Shown piece after piece: positions 32,533 to 41,335 of a stretch of 64,000 nt of DNA (position 1 is the stretch's first letter; each line of letters opens with the position of its first letter). This stretch comes from Sphingopyxis sp. (GTDB lineage: Bacteria > Pseudomonadota > Alphaproteobacteria > Sphingomonadales > Sphingomonadaceae), in assembly GCA_013823985.1 (NCBI GenBank), contig PNNB01000057.1, positions 1 through 64,000 of the forward strand, given 5' to 3'. The notes under the pieces were generated by a model. It was not told where the DNA came from and searched no databases. It was given only the letters and a program-made list of their open reading frames with translations. Position numbers and translations under genes: made by a program.

Positions 32533-34098
32533 TTATGCGATAGTGCCGTGGCGTGCTTCACCGGCAACCAAGGCATAATCCACGCCCGCCACCTGCTCCA
32601 TGACCGCATCACGGATCGCCCGCGCTGTTTCCAACGGCAGCGCGATCATTTCCAAAGACCCGCCAGAAATACCGAAATTGACAGAGGCGAGCCCTTGCCT
32701 CCGCGCAATCGGGCCTTGATAAATTTCGACCGTCTGCACCTTGACCTGAGGTGCAATCGAAAGACTTTGCCGCCACCAGCCCTCCCGGACATAAATCTGC
32801 TTACCGTCGACGAAATCCCCGTAACAACGCCATTCAAGCCACCAGAAAAATCCGAAGACAATCGGGGCAAACAAAATCAGTCCCGCCTGCTGGAAAGGTG
32901 CCCCTGCAAAAAACATCGTCGCCCAAATTGCGACGATAACTAAAGGGACCAGAGCGACGAAGCGGATCAGCCACCATTTTGCGATACCCGGACGGAATCG
33001 CACTGCAGCGTCCGGCTCCTGTATCAAGGCGGCATGGGCAATCGGCCATATTTCCGCGAGCGTCGCAAAGGGTGCGGCGACGAAATTGGCTTCGTCCTTG
33101 CTGTCTTGCGCCAGACTGACAAATTTCAGGCTATGCCACCCACGGCGCTTGCGGATTGGGCCGGTCTGCACAACGGCCGCCTGCACCCGATGCGCGGGCA
33201 TTACGGCATCGGTCAAGGTCAGAAGGCCGCGACGGCGCCGGAAACCCTTGGCCGTGCGTTCCAGCCGGAACCCATATTCCCGAAGCATGGTGCGGATGAT
33301 ACCTGTGGCAAAGCCGACGAATATAAGGGCCCCAAGCGCACCAACCGCCAATATGATCTGCGCCGTCCAGCCGATGCCGTTCAGATTTTCGACGGTGACC
33401 CCGCGCTCTTCCGCCATGCCTATCCAATGCCGGAAATCCCAGATTTCAAAGGGCAATAGAAAATCAAATTGCTGCGCCAAACCGCCGAGCACGGCAAAAA
33501 TAACGAGCGAGAAGGAATAAAGACCAAATATGAAAACGCGTTTTCCATCCATCGCGAATATGGGAGGTGCATCAGTGTCCGGGACAGCAGATTCCACATG
33601 ACTGACGCTGACTTGTCCGCTCTTGTGGGCTTTCACCAATTCCCGCAGGCGGTTGGCTTCTTCTACGCTTACAAAGCTGAGCTTCGCGTCATCCCCGTCA
33701 CCACCGCCGGTTTCGAATTTGACTTCCCCGAGCGCAAAAAGGCGCGCCAAGGGCTTTTGTTCGATGCTGACGTCCTGAATCCGCTCGAACGGAATAGAGC
33801 GTGCGTTTCGGCTGACAATTCCGCTTTCGATGCGAATATCATGCTCGCCAATATGGTAGCGAAACCGCATCCACGACAGCCAGCGAAAAAAGAGGCTGAA
33901 CAGGAGAATCGCGCTGACGGCGGCAATGGAAATCAGCGGGTTGTCACTTCCCCTCGTGCCGAAAAAGGCGGCAAAAATTGGAAAAATGAGTTGCGGCAAT
34001 CCGGTGACGAAACCGACGAACAGGCCGAGGACGTGGAGCTTTATTCCTTCATCCCCGCCTTTCTCGACATTCGTGTCTTGGGAGTCGGGATCGGTCAA
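32533..34098 (-). CDS. Bacterial PH-domain membrane protein (YdbT-like)
   Basis: 521 aa with several hydrophobic segments (LHVLGLFVGFVTGLPQLIFPIFAAFF and SIAAVSAILLFSLFF near the N-terminus, FGLYSFSLVIFAVLGGL, AQIILAVGALGALIFVGFATGI, WWLIRFVALVPLVIVAIWATMFF). Between them are bPH2 domains recognised by FRYHIGEHDIRIESGIVSRNARSIPFERIQDVSIEQ and by LLTLTDAVMPAHRVQAAVVQTGPI and VYQGPIARRQGL-type repeats. This is the larger partner of the YdbS/YdbT pair; function in the envelope is unknown. It overlaps the smaller PH gene by ATGA. Confidence 0.88.
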   Translation of the reverse strand: MTDPDSQDTNVEKGGDEGIKLHVLGLFVGFVTGLPQLIFPIFAAFFGTRGSDNPLISIAAVSAILLFSLFFRWLSWMRFRYHIGEHDIRIESGIVSRNARSIPFERIQDVSIEQKPLARLFALGEVKFETGGGDGDDAKLSFVSVEEANRLRELVKAHKSGQVSVSHVESAVPDTDAPPIFAMDGKRVFIFGLYSFSLVIFAVLGGLAQQFDFLLPFEIWDFRHWIGMAEERGVTVENLNGIGWTAQIILAVGALGALIFVGFATGIIRTMLREYGFRLERTAKGFRRRRGLLTLTDAVMPAHRVQAAVVQTGPIRKRRGWHSLKFVSLAQDSKDEANFVAAPFATLAEIWPIAHAALIQEPDAAVRFRPGIAKWWLIRFVALVPLVIVAIWATMFFAGAPFQQAGLILFAPIVFGFFWWLEWRCYGDFVDGKQIYVREGWWRQSLSIAPQVKVQTVEIYQGPIARRQGLASVNFGISGGSLEMIALPLETARAIRDAVMEQVAGVDYALVAGEARHGTIA

Positions 34099-34568
34099 AT
34101 CGTGTCTGCCCGAATTGCAGCGCGAATGGCCTCCCGCATGGCCAAGGCATCGGCGTGGAACAAACCGGGCAACGTCACCGTGCTGTTGTGGTTGCCGGCC
34201 GTGTGCACGGTCAATGTCGCAAGGTCATAACGGCGGTCAATTGGTCCTTGTTCGACATCGATGTGCTGGATACGCCCGAAAGGCACGACGGTATCGCGGT
34301 AAAACATATAGCCGCGAACGATCCGTAACCGGTCACTGCCCATATCATAGCCCCAATGGCTATATCTTCGTTTTGGAACGACAAACGCCATGAACAAATA
34401 GAGCAGGAACACGGGAACGAAAAAGCTGCCGGGTGGTAGTAATTGTGCGACCTCCAGGGCGCCTGCCCCGATCAGGAAAGGCAAATAACCCAAGGCCGAT
34501 GCGATACGTGTGGTGGTCACATAGGCGGGGTTCAGAGCAATAAGATCAGGGGAAGAGTCGTCGGTCAT
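34095..34568 (-). CDS. Bacterial PH-domain membrane protein (YdbS-like)
   Basis: 157 aa from the ATG at 34568; the open frame to 34799 is inside the neighbouring gene. Two hydrophobic segments (IASALGYLPFLIGAGALEVA and FFVPVFLLYLFMAFVV) precede a single bPH2 domain (WGYDMGSDRLRIVRGYMFYRDTVVPFGRIQHIDVEQGPIDRRYDLATL, core part VVPFGRIQHIDVEQGP). It is the small partner of the PH pair and is co-translated with the larger one. Confidence 0.88.
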   Translation of the reverse strand: MTDDSSPDLIALNPAYVTTTRIASALGYLPFLIGAGALEVAQLLPPGSFFVPVFLLYLFMAFVVPKRRYSHWGYDMGSDRLRIVRGYMFYRDTVVPFGRIQHIDVEQGPIDRRYDLATLTVHTAGNHNSTVTLPGLFHADALAMREAIRAAIRADTI

Positions 34569-34642
34569 GTCGCAGCTATGCGCAGGCTGTGTTGTGTTGG
34601 CAAGACGGTTTAATGCCCGTGATGAAGACGGCTGAAGAGGCC

Positions 34643-35641
34643 TTATCTCGCCAGCGCTTCTTCGGCCTCTGCCACCAGCTTCGCGATGATATCCACCACG
34701 GGCCGCTCGACATGGACCATCCCGACCGACTGCCCGGCCATGACCGAACCATATTCGACGTCCCCGTCGATGACAGCGCGGCGGAGAGCCCCTGCCCAAT
34801 AGCGTTCGATTTCAAGCTGCGCAGCCTCCATATCGATCTCGCCTGCGTCAAGCTTGGCGGCGACCTCGACCTGTTTGCGCGTAAACTCTTCGGTGCCCTT
34901 GTTCTTCAGCGCACGGACCGGAATGACCGGCAGGCGCGGGTCGATCTGTACACTCGCCACCGCATCACGTGCATTGGCGCGCAGGAAGGCAGCCTTGAAA
35001 TTGGGGTGGGCAATGCTTTCATGCGCGCAAACGAAGCGCGTGCCCAACTGCACGCCCGCCGCACCCATTTCCAGATAGCTTGCGATCAGGCCGCCGCGCG
35101 CAATGCCGCCGGCCACAAAGATCGGCAATTGTTCGCCCAGCTCGGGCAGGATTTCTTGCGCCAGCACCGACGTCGCGACCGGCCCGATATGGCCGCCCGC
35201 TTCGCTACCTTCGATAATCAGGGCATCAACGCCGGAGCGCGCGAATTTCTTGGCGAGCGTCAGGGCGGGTGCGAAGCACATGACCTTGGCACCGAATTCC
35301 TTGATCGCCTCGATACTGCCCTTGGGCGGCAGACCGCCGGCGAGCACCACATGGGTCACGCCATGCTTGGCGCATATGGCGATCAAATCCATAATCTGGG
35401 GGTGCATGGTAATCAGGTTCACGCCAAAAGGCTTGGATGTCAGCGCCTTGGTCGCAGCGATTTCCGCATCCAGCAGGTCCGGCGTCATCGCCCCGCAGGC
35501 TATCACCCCGAAACCACCCGCGTTGGAAATGGCCGACACCAGATTCCGCTCGCTGACCCACGACATGGCACCACACATGATCGCTACCTCGCACCCCAAA
35601 AATTCGGTACCGCGTTGCATGAGGTGGGCGAGTTTGGTCAT
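34643..35641 (-). CDS. Nitronate monooxygenase family FMN enzyme
   Basis: 332 aa. NMO-type TIM barrel that binds FMN and oxidises nitronates such as propionate-3-nitronate. Blocks: CGAMSWVSERNLVSAISNAGGFGVIACG near residues 22-49, KPFGVNLITMHP near 68, HVVLAGGLPPKGSI near 98, EGSEAGGHIGPVATSVL with the catalytic-region His near 145, and VAGGIARGGLIASYLEMGAAGVQLGTRF near 172-199 (FMN phosphate). Class II members often lack proven NMO activity, so substrate is open. It stands alone between the PH genes and lysC. Confidence 0.92.
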   Translation of the reverse strand: MTKLAHLMQRGTEFLGCEVAIMCGAMSWVSERNLVSAISNAGGFGVIACGAMTPDLLDAEIAATKALTSKPFGVNLITMHPQIMDLIAICAKHGVTHVVLAGGLPPKGSIEAIKEFGAKVMCFAPALTLAKKFARSGVDALIIEGSEAGGHIGPVATSVLAQEILPELGEQLPIFVAGGIARGGLIASYLEMGAAGVQLGTRFVCAHESIAHPNFKAAFLRANARDAVASVQIDPRLPVIPVRALKNKGTEEFTRKQVEVAAKLDAGEIDMEAAQLEIERYWAGALRRAVIDGDVEYGSVMAGQSVGMVHVERPVVDIIAKLVAEAEEALAR

Positions 35642-35757
35642 GGTATCTCCGTCATCCTCCCGCGCAGATGGCGGAGGAATGAATAGCTTGCGCCGGAGAC
35701 AACCTCCAGCCCGACCCGCCTACTCGGACGCGGGGCATTTTTCAAATGATGAAGTCG

Positions 35758-37014
35758 TTATTCCGCATCCAGCCCGTAAGCCGTGTGCAACACACGCACG
35801 GCGAGTTCGGTCTCGTCCTCGTCGATCAGCACGGAAACCTTGATTTCCGAGGTCGAGATCGCCTGAATGTTGATCTTGCGGTCGGCAAGGCTGCTGAACA
35901 TGGTGGAGGCGACGCCCGCGTGGCTCTTCATGCCGACGCCGACGACCGAGATCTTGGCGACCTTCGTATCAGGGATCAGGCGGTTGTAGCCGATGGCGTC
36001 GCGCTGGTTTTCCAATATGTCGGTGCAGCGCGCAAGGTCCGCCTGCGGGCAGGTGAAGGTCACGTCGGTCTCGCCCTTGTCGCGGCCGACATTCTGGATG
36101 ATCATGTCCACGTTGATGTTCGCGTCGGCAAGTGGCGCAAAGATATGCGCCACGGCGCCAGGGCGGTCGGGCACGCGGGTCAGGGTTATTTTCGCTTCAT
36201 TCTTGTCGGCAGCGATGCCGGTGATCAGCTGGCGTTCCACTTGGGCATTCTCCAATTCTTCGTCGGTCACGATCATCGTGCCGGGGATGCTGTCTGCGTC
36301 GGGGGCGTTTTCGTCGATGAAGGAGGACAGCACCTGCACGCGCACCCCTTCTTTCATCGCCAGCCCGACCGAACGGGTTTGCAAAACCTTCGACCCGACC
36401 GAAGCCAGTTCGAGCATTTCTTCGTACGTCACCGCTTTCAACTTGCGCGCGCGGGCGACGATACGGGGGTCGGTGGTGTAGACGCCGTCGACGTCGGTGT
36501 AGATATCGCACCGGTCCGCCTTGACCGCGGCGGCAACCGCGACGGCCGACGTATCCGACCCGCCGCGTCCCAACGTGGTGACACGATTGTCGTCGGTCAG
36601 CCCCTGAAAACCGGGAATGACGGCGATGCAGCCGGTGCCCATCGACGCCAGCAATTCATCGGTGTCGATCGAGCCGATCCGCGCCTTGGCATGGGCATCA
36701 TCGGTGTGGATGGGCATCTGCCAGCCAAGCCAGCTTCGCGCATTGCAGCCCAAGGCCTGCAACGTGATCGCTAACAGGCCAGAAGTAATCTGCTCACCAG
36801 CCGCTACGACCACATCATATTCGGCCGGATCATAAAGCGCATTGGCTTCGCGGCAGAAATTCACGAGCCGGTCGGTGTCGCCGGCCATCGCCGAGACAAC
36901 CACGGCCACCTCGTCCCCGCGTTCGGCTTGTCGCTTGACGAGCTGGGCAACGCGGCGGATACGTTCGGTTCCGGCCATAGACGTGCCGCCAAATTTCATT
37001 ACAATGCGCGCCAT
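35758..37014 (-). CDS. lysC: Aspartate kinase
   Basis: 418 aa. Phosphorylates aspartate at the head of lysine, threonine and methionine synthesis. The kinase domain has VMKFGGTSMAG at 5-15, VSAMAGDTDRL, GRGGSDTSAVAVAAAVKADRCDIYTDVDGVYTTDPR near 170-205 (core GGSDTSAVA), and two C-terminal ACT domains (KITLTRVPDRPGAVAHIF and KISVVGVGMKSHAGVASTMFSSLADRKINI) for feedback control. Length fits the alpha subunit of monofunctional kinases; an internal start for a separate beta subunit is possible but not shown. It is divergent from ubiG. Confidence 0.96.
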   Translation of the reverse strand: MARIVMKFGGTSMAGTERIRRVAQLVKRQAERGDEVAVVVSAMAGDTDRLVNFCREANALYDPAEYDVVVAAGEQITSGLLAITLQALGCNARSWLGWQMPIHTDDAHAKARIGSIDTDELLASMGTGCIAVIPGFQGLTDDNRVTTLGRGGSDTSAVAVAAAVKADRCDIYTDVDGVYTTDPRIVARARKLKAVTYEEMLELASVGSKVLQTRSVGLAMKEGVRVQVLSSFIDENAPDADSIPGTMIVTDEELENAQVERQLITGIAADKNEAKITLTRVPDRPGAVAHIFAPLADANINVDMIIQNVGRDKGETDVTFTCPQADLARCTDILENQRDAIGYNRLIPDTKVAKISVVGVGMKSHAGVASTMFSSLADRKINIQAISTSEIKVSVLIDEDETELAVRVLHTAYGLDAE

Positions 37015-37068
37015 GAAAACCTTACAAAGTCGCTATATTACAATCGGGCGCCCTGATAGGGACAGGAT

Positions 37069-37803
37069 ATGACAAAGGCAAGCACCGCAACGACAATAAA
37101 CGCCGCCGAAGCGGCACATTTCGGCGCACTCGCCGCAGACTGGTGGGACCCGAAGGGCAGTTCGGCGATGCTGCACAAGCTGAACCCGGTGCGGCTGGGC
37201 TTTATCCGCAATGCGATCGATGCCCATTTCGGCGGCGATGGGAAGTCACGGACACCGCTGGCGGGCAAGAGCGCGCTGGACGTTGGGTGCGGCGCGGGTC
37301 TGCTGTGCGAACCGCTGGCCCGCATGGGCGCGGCCGTAACCGGCGTCGACGCCGCACCTGAAAATGTCGAGGCCGCCAAAGCCCATGCGGCGCTGTCTGG
37401 ACTGACGATCGACTATCGCGCGGGCGAAATTGCTGCGCAAGGCTTGGGCGCCTTCGATGTCGTTACCTCGATGGAGGTTATCGAACATGTCACCGATCCC
37501 GCCGCCTTCATTGCCGAACTCGCGCGCCATCTGAAACCCGATGGCCTGCTCCTGCTGTCGACCCCCAACCGCACGGCGGCATCGCGCCTGTTTCTGGTGG
37601 AGGCCGCAGAACGTCTGGGACAAGTCCCGCGCGGCACGCATGATTGGGACCAGTTCCTGACGCCCGAAGAACTGACCACGCTGCTGCACGATGCCGGGCT
37701 GGAAACAGTGGAAATGCGCGGAATCGCCTTTTCACCGCTGAGCGGTCTGCACCTCAGCGACAATAAGGCGCTCAACTATATCTTGTCGGCGCGGTTTGCC
37801 TGA
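37069..37803 (+). CDS. ubiG: Ubiquinone biosynthesis O-methyltransferase
   Basis: 244 aa. SAM-dependent enzyme that methylates two hydroxyl groups in ubiquinone synthesis. The UbiG N-terminus is clear (EAAHFGALAADWWDPKGSSAMLHKLNPVRL), followed by motif I LDVGCGAGLLCEPLARMGAAVTGVDA near 65-90, motif II FDVVTSMEVIEHV near 127, and GTHDWDQFLTPEEL near 183. It is divergent from lysC with 54 bases between the starts, a pairing that I recall in many alphaproteobacteria. Confidence 0.96.
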   Translation: MTKASTATTINAAEAAHFGALAADWWDPKGSSAMLHKLNPVRLGFIRNAIDAHFGGDGKSRTPLAGKSALDVGCGAGLLCEPLARMGAAVTGVDAAPENVEAAKAHAALSGLTIDYRAGEIAAQGLGAFDVVTSMEVIEHVTDPAAFIAELARHLKPDGLLLLSTPNRTAASRLFLVEAAERLGQVPRGTHDWDQFLTPEELTTLLHDAGLETVEMRGIAFSPLSGLHLSDNKALNYILSARFA

Positions 37804-37806
37804 ACC

Positions 37807-37827
37807 CCCTCTCCCATTGGGAGAGGG
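37807..37827. terminator. Hairpin between convergent ubiG and dnaB
   Basis: CCCTCTCCC at 37807-37815 pairs with GGGAGAGGG at 37819-37827 around ATT. It sits four bases after the ubiG stop and nine before the dnaB stop, so it can act on both transcripts. There is no long T-run. This CCCTCTCCC...GGGAGAGGG type of repeat also occurs dispersed in proteobacterial genomes. Confidence 0.55.
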
Positions 37828-37835
37828 ATACTCAC

Positions 37836-39323
37836 TTAATCATAACCCGCATCGGCATATTGGTCGTCGGCAAGATCGCTGAAGCGCGTGATCTTCGCCT
37901 CGAACTTCATGCGCACACGCCCGGTCGAGCCGTGACGCTGCTTGGCAACGATAAGCTCCGCAACGCCGAAAATCCGCTCCATCTTCTCGCGCCAGGCTTC
38001 GTGCGCGGCTTCGTTGGCGGGGTCGGGTTGCTTGGCCGCTTCGTAATAATCCTCACGGAAAACGAACCAGACCATATCGGCGTCCTGCTCGATTGAACCC
38101 GATTCACGCAAGTCGGACAGTTGGGGACGTTTGTCGTCGCGCTGTTCGACGGCACGGCTGAGCTGTGAAAGCGCAATCACCGGAACGCCGAGTTCCTTGG
38201 CAAGTGTCTTCAAACCGCGGCTGATTTCCGAAATTTCGTTGACGCGGTTGTCGTTCGCGCGGCTCGACCCCTGCAAGAGCTGCAGATAGTCGACGATGAT
38301 CAAGCCAATGCCATGACGCCGTTGCAACCGGCGCGCACGGGTGCGCAGCGCCGCGATGGTCAGGGCAGGCGTATCGTCGATGAAGAGCGGCAATTCCTGC
38401 AGTTCCCGGCTGGCGCGCGACAGCTCACGGAAATCTTCCCGCGAAATCTTACCCATGCGCAGCAATTCGGAACTGATGCCCGATTGTTCGGCCAATATAC
38501 GCGTCGCCAGCTGGTCGGCGGACATTTCAAGACTGAAAAAGGCAACCTTGGCCCCTGCCCCCTTGGCCTCTTCAATCCCGTCTTCGCGTTCCCGGATCCA
38601 GCGGCGCGCGGCGTTGAACGCGATGTTGGTCGCCAGCGAGGTCTTCCCCATGCCCGGACGTCCGGCGAGAATCACAAGGTCACTATTGTGCAGGCCGCCA
38701 CACTTGGCGTTGATGCTGTCGAGGCCGGTGGTCACACCCGAAAGATGCCCCCCGGACTGCAACGCCTTTTCCACATTCTTGATGGCTTCGGTCGATGCAG
38801 CCAGAAAGCTCTTCATCGAGCCTGTTTCGCCTTCGCCCTCGGCAACTTTGTACAGCGCGCTTTCCGCGGCCTCAATCTGGCCTTTGGGATCGACGCTTTC
38901 GCTGGTGTCGAGAGCATTGTCGACAAGCGTGCGTCCGACGGTCACAAGTTCCCGCAACAATGCAAGATCGTAAATCTGCTGCGCAAAGTCCCGCGCGCCG
39001 ATCAAACCCGCTCCATCGGCGGTCAGCTTGATCAGATAGCCGGGACCACCCAATTCCTTCATTGCCTCATCGGCCTCGAAAAAGGGCTTCAGCGTGACGG
39101 GCGTAACCAGCATGTTCCGGTCGATCAGGCGCAAAACCTGCTCATAGATCCGGCCGTGCAACGGTTCGAAGAAATGGTCGGGCTGCAGCTTGATCGACAC
39201 ATCTTCGATAACGCGGTTATCGATCAGAATGGCGCCCAGAAAAGCAGCCTCCGCTTCGATGTTGCGGGGCAAGCGTTGGGGTTCAGCTTCGTTAACAGCA
39301 GCAAGTCTAATCGGTTCGGCCAT
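37836..39323 (-). CDS. dnaB: Replicative DNA helicase
   Basis: 495 aa. Hexameric 5'-3' helicase of the replisome. The N-terminal DnaB domain (LPRNIEAEAAFLGAILIDNRVIEDV) is joined to the RecA-like ATPase with Walker A GRPGMGKTSLATNIAF near 218-233, AKVAFFSLEMSADQLATRILAEQS, Walker B region GLIIVDYLQLL near 337, and ALSQLSRAVEQRDDKRPQLSDLRESGSIEQDAD (core PQLSDLRESGSIEQDAD). No intein or truncation is seen. The start at 39323 is followed by normal DnaB sequence. Confidence 0.97.
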   Translation of the reverse strand: MAEPIRLAAVNEAEPQRLPRNIEAEAAFLGAILIDNRVIEDVSIKLQPDHFFEPLHGRIYEQVLRLIDRNMLVTPVTLKPFFEADEAMKELGGPGYLIKLTADGAGLIGARDFAQQIYDLALLRELVTVGRTLVDNALDTSESVDPKGQIEAAESALYKVAEGEGETGSMKSFLAASTEAIKNVEKALQSGGHLSGVTTGLDSINAKCGGLHNSDLVILAGRPGMGKTSLATNIAFNAARRWIREREDGIEEAKGAGAKVAFFSLEMSADQLATRILAEQSGISSELLRMGKISREDFRELSRASRELQELPLFIDDTPALTIAALRTRARRLQRRHGIGLIIVDYLQLLQGSSRANDNRVNEISEISRGLKTLAKELGVPVIALSQLSRAVEQRDDKRPQLSDLRESGSIEQDADMVWFVFREDYYEAAKQPDPANEAAHEAWREKMERIFGVAELIVAKQRHGSTGRVRMKFEAKITRFSDLADDQYADAGYD

Positions 39324-39471
39324 GACGCCCTATCCTTTAGCATGAACGGCGGCGCAAGCCCTGCGAAAAATAGAATCGGGGACAGGGCTGTGGACAACCA
39401 CGATCCTTCTTATTCACCCGTCCCCAAGAGGATTCACTTGCCCCAAAATTATCTCAAGCTAACACAGCAAC

Positions 39472-39954
39472 ATGAGCGACGCGCGCATCATCAAAGTCGA
39501 GTTGGACGAAGCGACCATCCTGCGGCGCAATGCCGATATCGAGCAAGAACGCCGCGTCGCGATCTTCGACCTGATCGAGGATAATGTCTTTAAACCGTTA
39601 CGCGATTTTGGCGACGGCTATGCCGGTCCTTATCAACTGCATCTAAGTGTTGAGGAAGGACGGCTGATCTGGGACATCCGCCGCGAAGACGGTAGCCCGT
39701 TTGAAATCCTGATCCTCGGGCTCGGACGTTTCCGCCGCGTAGTGAAAGATTATTTTGCCATTTGCGACAGCTATTATCAGGCGATCCGCAAAGCGAGCGC
39801 GTCCGAAATCGAAACCATCGACATGGCCCGGCGCGGTATCCACAACGAAGCTGCCGAGATTTTGATGGAGCGGCTGGAAGGAAAGGTCGAGGTCGACTTT
39901 GCCACGGCCCGCCGCTTGTTCACCCTGATTTGCGTGCTGCACATCAAGGGGTGA
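39472..39954 (+). CDS. UPF0262 family protein
   Basis: 160 aa. UPF0262 is a small alphaproteobacterial family without a known role. Typical blocks are RIIKVELDEATILRRNADIEQERRVAIFDLIEDNVFKP near the N-terminus (core EQERRVAIFDLIEDN), LSVEEGRLIWDIR, ILGLGRFRRVVKDYFAICDSYYQAIR, and the C-terminal LEGKVEVDFATARRLFTLICVLH. In many relatives it lies near dnaB or hisD, which fits its place after dnaB. It is divergent from dnaB with its own promoter in 39324-39471. Confidence 0.9.
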   Translation: MSDARIIKVELDEATILRRNADIEQERRVAIFDLIEDNVFKPLRDFGDGYAGPYQLHLSVEEGRLIWDIRREDGSPFEILILGLGRFRRVVKDYFAICDSYYQAIRKASASEIETIDMARRGIHNEAAEILMERLEGKVEVDFATARRLFTLICVLHIKG

Positions 39955-40006
39955 AGTCGCGCTTTTCTGGCTTCTCCGGCTTCATAACATGAGCACCATA
40001 GCTGGG

Positions 40007-40084
40007 CCGTCACCCTGAACTTGTTTCAGGGTCTTAATTTCGACGCGGAAGAACTAAGACCCTGAAACAAGTTCAGGGTGACGG
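40007..40084. repeat. Perfect 30-bp inverted repeat (REP-like dispersed element)
   Basis: Bases 40007-40036 are the exact reverse complement of 40055-40084, with an 18-base spacer. The arm core is CACCCTGAACTTGTTTCAGG. I know the TGAACTTGTTTCAGG palindromic sequence as a very common dispersed repeat in sphingomonad and related genomes. It follows the UPF0262 gene and could act as a terminator or mRNA stabiliser. Confidence 0.8.
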
Positions 40085-40220
40085 GAATTTAAATCACGGC
40101 ACTCCGGCGTAAACGCCCGTAAAAGCATCGGCCTACCGCACCCGCTTTCCAATCAATCCTCGACTCGGCGCATGGTCGGCGGCATTGCAGGGCGTGATTC
40201 GGAAAGGGAAAATCAGTCGC

Positions 40221-40907
40221 ATGTTTGGTGCTAAGAGCCGCTATATTCGATGGGGGTCGATCGTGGCGGTGGTGCTTATGGGTGCTCTTGCCATGTGGTA
40301 TTTTGTCACGGGATGGACACCTGCGCGCGACGAATATCCGGTTCAGGGAATCGTCGTTACCTCTGCCAATGGCAAACCGGTCTGGTCGCGGCTGGGTGCG
40401 ACGGGCGTCGATTTTGCATATCTGACCGCAGTCGAAGGCGCGCATAACCGCGACAACCAGTTCGAGGCAAATCTGGAAGGCGTGAAGCAGGCGGGAATCC
40501 GCTACGGCGCGCTCCACCATTTCGACATTTGCCGCCTCGCATCCGATCAGGCGATGCTGTTCATTACATCCGTACCGCGCGATCCCGCTGCGCTGCCACC
40601 TGCGGTACAGCTCGACTTTACCGAAAGCTGCACCAGCCGCCCCAACCGCGCGTTGATCCTTTCGGAACTCGCAACCTTTCTGAATTTGATTGAGGCGCAT
40701 AGCGGTTCGCCCGCGATCCTGTTACTGACACCCGAATTCGAAAAGGAGTATCAGGTGAGCAGTGCAATTGACCGCACCGTGTGGCTGGAAAGAAACTGGT
40801 TGTTGCCCGATTATTCGGCGCGACCATGGGTGATGTGGACCGCCAATTCGGTGCGCCGAGTCGATGGGATCGACGGCCCCGTCCGCTGGGCGGTGGTGCG
40901 CAAATGA
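40221..40907 (+). CDS. Glycoside hydrolase family 25 (muramidase-like) protein
   Basis: 228 aa from the ATG at 40221; the frame extends 12 codons to 40185. An N-terminal membrane anchor (WGSIVAVVLMGALAMWYFVTGW) exposes the domain to the periplasm. GH25 blocks are visible: VKQAGIRYGALHHF, the catalytic-type VDFAYLTAVEGAHNRDNQF (acidic Asp and Glu), and the second acidic pair in VQLDFTESC. It would cleave peptidoglycan glycan strands. Its stop overlaps the cytidine deaminase start, an odd metabolic partner. Confidence 0.82.
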   Translation: MFGAKSRYIRWGSIVAVVLMGALAMWYFVTGWTPARDEYPVQGIVVTSANGKPVWSRLGATGVDFAYLTAVEGAHNRDNQFEANLEGVKQAGIRYGALHHFDICRLASDQAMLFITSVPRDPAALPPAVQLDFTESCTSRPNRALILSELATFLNLIEAHSGSPAILLLTPEFEKEYQVSSAIDRTVWLERNWLLPDYSARPWVMWTANSVRRVDGIDGPVRWAVVRK

Positions 40908-41326
40908 GCCAGGAGCTTGTGAATGCGGCAATCGCCGCGTCGGCCAATGCCTATGCACCTTATTCCAACTTTCACGTGGGTGCGGCGTTGTTGCTGGATG
41001 ACGGGCAGATTGTCAGCGGCGCGAACTTTGAAAATGCGAGCTATGGCATGACCTTGTGCGCCGAAACGGTCGCGATAGCGAAGGCGAATAGCGACGGAAC
41101 CTTGCGGAAGATCGTTGCCATAGCCGTTGCGGGTGGCCCCGCCGGACTCGTCGCCGCCAATGTCGAGGCCATCACGCCATGCGGACGATGCCGTCAGATC
41201 ATCAAAGAGGTTGCAGACCTCACCGAGCGCGATATTCCTGTCCATTGCGCGCATGCCAGCGGTTACGATACCTATTATCTGTCCGAACTGTTGCCGCATG
41301 GGTTCGGACCGGCAAATCTGAAATAG
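40904..41326 (+). CDS. cdd: Cytidine deaminase
   Basis: 140 aa from the ATG at 40904 (ATGA overlap with the lysozyme gene). Homotetrameric zinc enzyme converting cytidine and deoxycytidine to uridines. The substrate-binding AYAPYSNFHVGAALLLDDG is at about 17-35, the zinc and catalytic motif CAETVAIAKA near 52 and the second zinc pair PCGRCRQIIKE near 88. It is followed ten bases later by dcd, giving two pyrimidine deaminases in a row. Confidence 0.95.
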   Translation: MSQELVNAAIAASANAYAPYSNFHVGAALLLDDGQIVSGANFENASYGMTLCAETVAIAKANSDGTLRKIVAIAVAGGPAGLVAANVEAITPCGRCRQIIKEVADLTERDIPVHCAHASGYDTYYLSELLPHGFGPANLK

Positions 41327-41335
41327 AGGGAATAT

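Noticed and set aside
40007..40084. Insertion-sequence terminal repeats or CRISPR repeat
   Set aside because: The 18-base spacer cannot hold a transposase and there is a single inverted pair, so neither an IS nor a CRISPR array fits.
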